NCBI RefSeq assembly: GCF_002941025.1
Contig: NZ_PTJS01000001.1
Location: 4,965,472-5,029,471, forward strand
Reading direction: 5' to 3'
DNA length: 64,000 bases
Source of the DNA: Streptomyces sp. QL37
GTDB lineage: Bacteria; Actinomycetota; Actinomycetes; Streptomycetales; Streptomycetaceae
Position 1 is the stretch's first letter; every line of letters starts with the position of its first letter. The position numbers and the translations under genes are program-made. A model generated the notes under the pieces. The model searched no databases, had not been told where the DNA came from, and saw nothing but the letters and a program-made list of their open reading frames with translations. Shown one piece after another: positions 61,902 to 64,000 of the stretch.

Positions 61902-63224
61902 ATGAGAACCGCCACCGGCCGCAGGCGACGGCGCGGCGCGTACGCGCTCGTCGCGGCGGCGGCTCTGAGCGCCACCGCGCTCGGCACCACGCCGGCCTCC
62001 GCCGCGAGCCACACGCTGTACGTCCAGGCCCCCGAGGGGGTGACGCTCGCCGCCGAGCCGGGCTCGTACCAGGAGCTGTCGTACGGCCTGTACCACGACG
62101 ACGGCGATTACCGCGTCGCCAACGGCGTGCTCACCCTCGACCTGTCGGAGCTGGCGGGCGTGGCCGAGGTCTCGGTGCCGGACGGCTGCTTCCTGGCCGC
62201 GTCCGACACCGTCGCCGTGTGCGACGTGTGGGAGGTCGGCGATCTGGGCGGCTCCTACGAGGGGCCCCAGTTCACCTTCGGTCTCCGGACCGCGGAGGGC
62301 GCCCCGGCCGGTGCCGAGCTGAACATCGGCCACCACGCACACGCGGAGACCGACGCACCGGCCGGTGTCCTCTACTCCGAGCGGGGCAGCACTCCGGTCA
62401 CGGTCGAGTCCGTACCCGCGCCGGACCTGGGCCTGACCGAGCCGCCGGCGGTGGGCACGGTGGCCCCCGGCACCGCCCTGACCGTGCCCCTCACGGTCAC
62501 CAACAACGGCGACGCGGCTGCGGAGGGGTTCCGTCTCCAGCTGTGGAACACCTACGGCCTGGAATTCGCGTCCACCTACCCGGACTGCGCCTGGACCCCG
62601 CCCGTCCTGGACACCGAGGAGGCGCCGGGAGGCTTCCTGGACTGCGTGTTCGACACCGCCGTGGAGCCCGGAGCCTCCGTCACCCTGCCGGAACCGCTGC
62701 GGCTCACCGTGGCGTCCCACGCGCTCTTCGAGCGACTCGATGTGGAGGTACAGCCGCTCGGGGGCACGCAGGACCCGAACACCGAGGACAACTTCGTCGG
62801 CATACCGGTCACCGCGGTGAACACGGCCGACTTCGCCGTCCAGGGTGACGAGGTCACCGCCGCCGCCGGGGAGACGGTGACCGCCACGATCGGGTTCCGC
62901 AACCACGGTCCCGCCTGGTTCGCCAACACCGGCAGCGGTGAGGCGGTCGGCACGGTCACCCTGGCGGTGCCCGAGGGCGCCACGGTCGTCTCGGCGCCGG
63001 AGAACTGCTGGGCGCTGGGGTCCGGCTACCGGTGCGAACTGCGGCACTGGGCCACCCCCGAGGAGCAGATCCGCTTCGCCTTCGAACTGCGTGTCGACCA
63101 GGTGATCCCGAACGCCACCGGCGCCGTCACGCTCCAGGCCTCCCCGCGGCAGGCCCCCTACGACCCGAACCCGCTCAACGCCCGGGCCGAACTGGTGCTC
63201 AACGGGGCCGCGCAGGCGTCGTAG
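61902..63224 (+). CDS. secreted protein with CARDB/DUF11-like repeats
   Basis: 440 residues from ATG at 61902 (GGGAG upstream). Signal peptide about 1-35 (RRRRRGAYALVAAAALSATA, cleavage after ASA-A). Two Ig-like segments carry the pattern TVPLTVTNNGDAAAEGFRLQ and VTATIGFRNHGPAW with Cys pairs, typical of CARDB/DUF11-like cell-surface modules. No catalytic domain or sorting signal is seen. Function unknown. Confidence 0.85.
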   Translation: MRTATGRRRRRGAYALVAAAALSATALGTTPASAASHTLYVQAPEGVTLAAEPGSYQELSYGLYHDDGDYRVANGVLTLDLSELAGVAEVSVPDGCFLAASDTVAVCDVWEVGDLGGSYEGPQFTFGLRTAEGAPAGAELNIGHHAHAETDAPAGVLYSERGSTPVTVESVPAPDLGLTEPPAVGTVAPGTALTVPLTVTNNGDAAAEGFRLQLWNTYGLEFASTYPDCAWTPPVLDTEEAPGGFLDCVFDTAVEPGASVTLPEPLRLTVASHALFERLDVEVQPLGGTQDPNTEDNFVGIPVTAVNTADFAVQGDEVTAAAGETVTATIGFRNHGPAWFANTGSGEAVGTVTLAVPEGATVVSAPENCWALGSGYRCELRHWATPEEQIRFAFELRVDQVIPNATGAVTLQASPRQAPYDPNPLNARAELVLNGAAQAS

Positions 63225-63353
63225 CGGATGCCTGAGGCCTGGACCGCGCGGTTCGAAGGCCCGGTCCGTTGGTAACCTGCCCCACCGCCTGCGGCAGGTG
63301 ACAGCCGGTCAGGCAGGCGGAGACCATTCAGACGCACGACCATGAGGTGTGAA

Positions 63354-64000
63354 TTGAAGACAAGTGGCAGAACCGGCGCTGCGGGCGTGGTCGTAGGGGC
63401 ACTCGCCCTCTCGGCGTTCGCGGCTCCTGCGGCACAGGCCGCGGACACGGGGATCACCGTGTCGCGGATCGTCGTCAACGGGGGCAAGTCCATCATCGTG
63501 GGCACCTCGGACGAGAAGGCGCCGCCGGTGACCTTCCGCATCACCCTCCCCGCCGGCTACAGCACGGCCGACCCCTCCGCGTACGACGCGGAGCCGTACC
63601 TCTACCACGGCACCACCGCGGTCAAGGGGGCGGACGGCGGTGGGCTCTACATGGGCAGCTACACCTGCTACGAGACCAGCGCCAGGGTCGCGGACTGCGA
63701 GGGAGAGCTCTCCGTCGACCCGCGCTACGACCTGGACTCGAACAGCGACGCGACGACCTGGAAGATCGGTGTCGCGGCGAAGCTGTGGAAGGCCGGCGGC
63801 GGGCTCAGGACGGCGGAGTACACCACGGCCTCCGGCACCGTGAAGGTCAAGCGCTGGGCCAAGGCCACGGTCAACGCCTCGCCCGAACCGGTGACGAAGG
63901 GCAAAACGATCACCGTCACCGGCAGCCTCAAGCGGGCGGACTGGGTGAAGCACACGTACACCGGTTACGCCGGCAAGACGGTCAGCCTGCAGTTCCGTAA
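63354..64000 (+). CDS. secreted protein, 3' truncated by window
   Basis: 215 codons are visible and the frame is open at the window end. TTG at 63354 is chosen because GAGGTG lies 4 bases upstream; an in-frame ATG at 63342 has no such site. Signal peptide: VVVGALALSAFAAPAAQAAD. The mature part has strands such as GITVSRIVVNGGKSIIVGTS and, near the end, KGKTITVTGSLKRADW, which resembles bacterial Ig-like or calcium-dependent repeats. Probably paralogous in style to the preceding secreted protein, with no assigned function. Confidence 0.8.
   Translation, partial: MKTSGRTGAAGVVVGALALSAFAAPAAQAADTGITVSRIVVNGGKSIIVGTSDEKAPPVTFRITLPAGYSTADPSAYDAEPYLYHGTTAVKGADGGGLYMGSYTCYETSARVADCEGELSVDPRYDLDSNSDATTWKIGVAAKLWKAGGGLRTAEYTTASGTVKVKRWAKATVNASPEPVTKGKTITVTGSLKRADWVKHTYTGYAGKTVSLQFR

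Overview
The window is GC-rich, uses many GTG starts, and carries an actinobacterial gene order (rpoB-rpoC, str operon, S10-spc-alpha ribosomal clusters, rplM-rpsI-glmM, coaA). Protein details such as the 45-residue acidic N-terminal extension of S9 and the Gly/Arg-rich tail of S3 fit Streptomyces or a close relative. No rRNA or tRNA gene, CRISPR array, insertion sequence, integrase or origin was recognised.

Layout. 1-6.7 kb: the 3' part of rpoB and complete rpoC, closed by a strong terminator. 6.7-22.5 kb: an accessory block, mostly on the minus strand, that encodes a complete non-contractile phage tail (tail terminator, major tail protein, frameshifted assembly chaperone, two tandem tape-measure-like proteins, distal tail protein, hub-like protein, fibres) plus a lysis cassette (amidase, holin), with small regulators at its upstream end. 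No capsid, portal, terminase, protease, replication or integrase gene is present. Two LexA-like palindromes lie in its two divergent control regions. The simplest reading is a domesticated F-type tailocin or other tail-only particle locus lodged between rpoC and rpsL. Inside it, a block containing the chaperone 3' part and a DUF3592-like membrane protein gene has been tandemly duplicated and partly decayed.

22.7-28.1 kb: an unknown gene, then rpsL-rpsG-fusA-tuf. 28.2-34.7 kb: six accessory genes (PIG-L-like lipoprotein, anchored unknown protein, secreted peptidoglycan-binding protein, GNAT acetyltransferase, alpha/beta hydrolase, and a divergent OhrR/MarR-type regulator with a clear palindromic operator). 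35.1-51.4 kb: S10 cluster (rpsJ to rpsQ), spc cluster (rplN to rplO), secY-adk-map, infA-rpmJ-rpsM-rpsK-rpoA-rplQ. 51.5-58.1 kb: truA, two minus-strand membrane proteins, an ABC-F ATPase, rplM-rpsI. 58.3-64 kb: glmM, a DUF389 membrane protein, coaA, and two secreted proteins, the last cut by the window end.

The housekeeping genes are intact and tightly packed, with several one-base stop/start overlaps. Points worth a second look in them are an asparagine at the rifampicin-region position usually held by serine in RpoB, and a nearly identical 25-nt hairpin element in the leaders of both rpsL and rpsJ.
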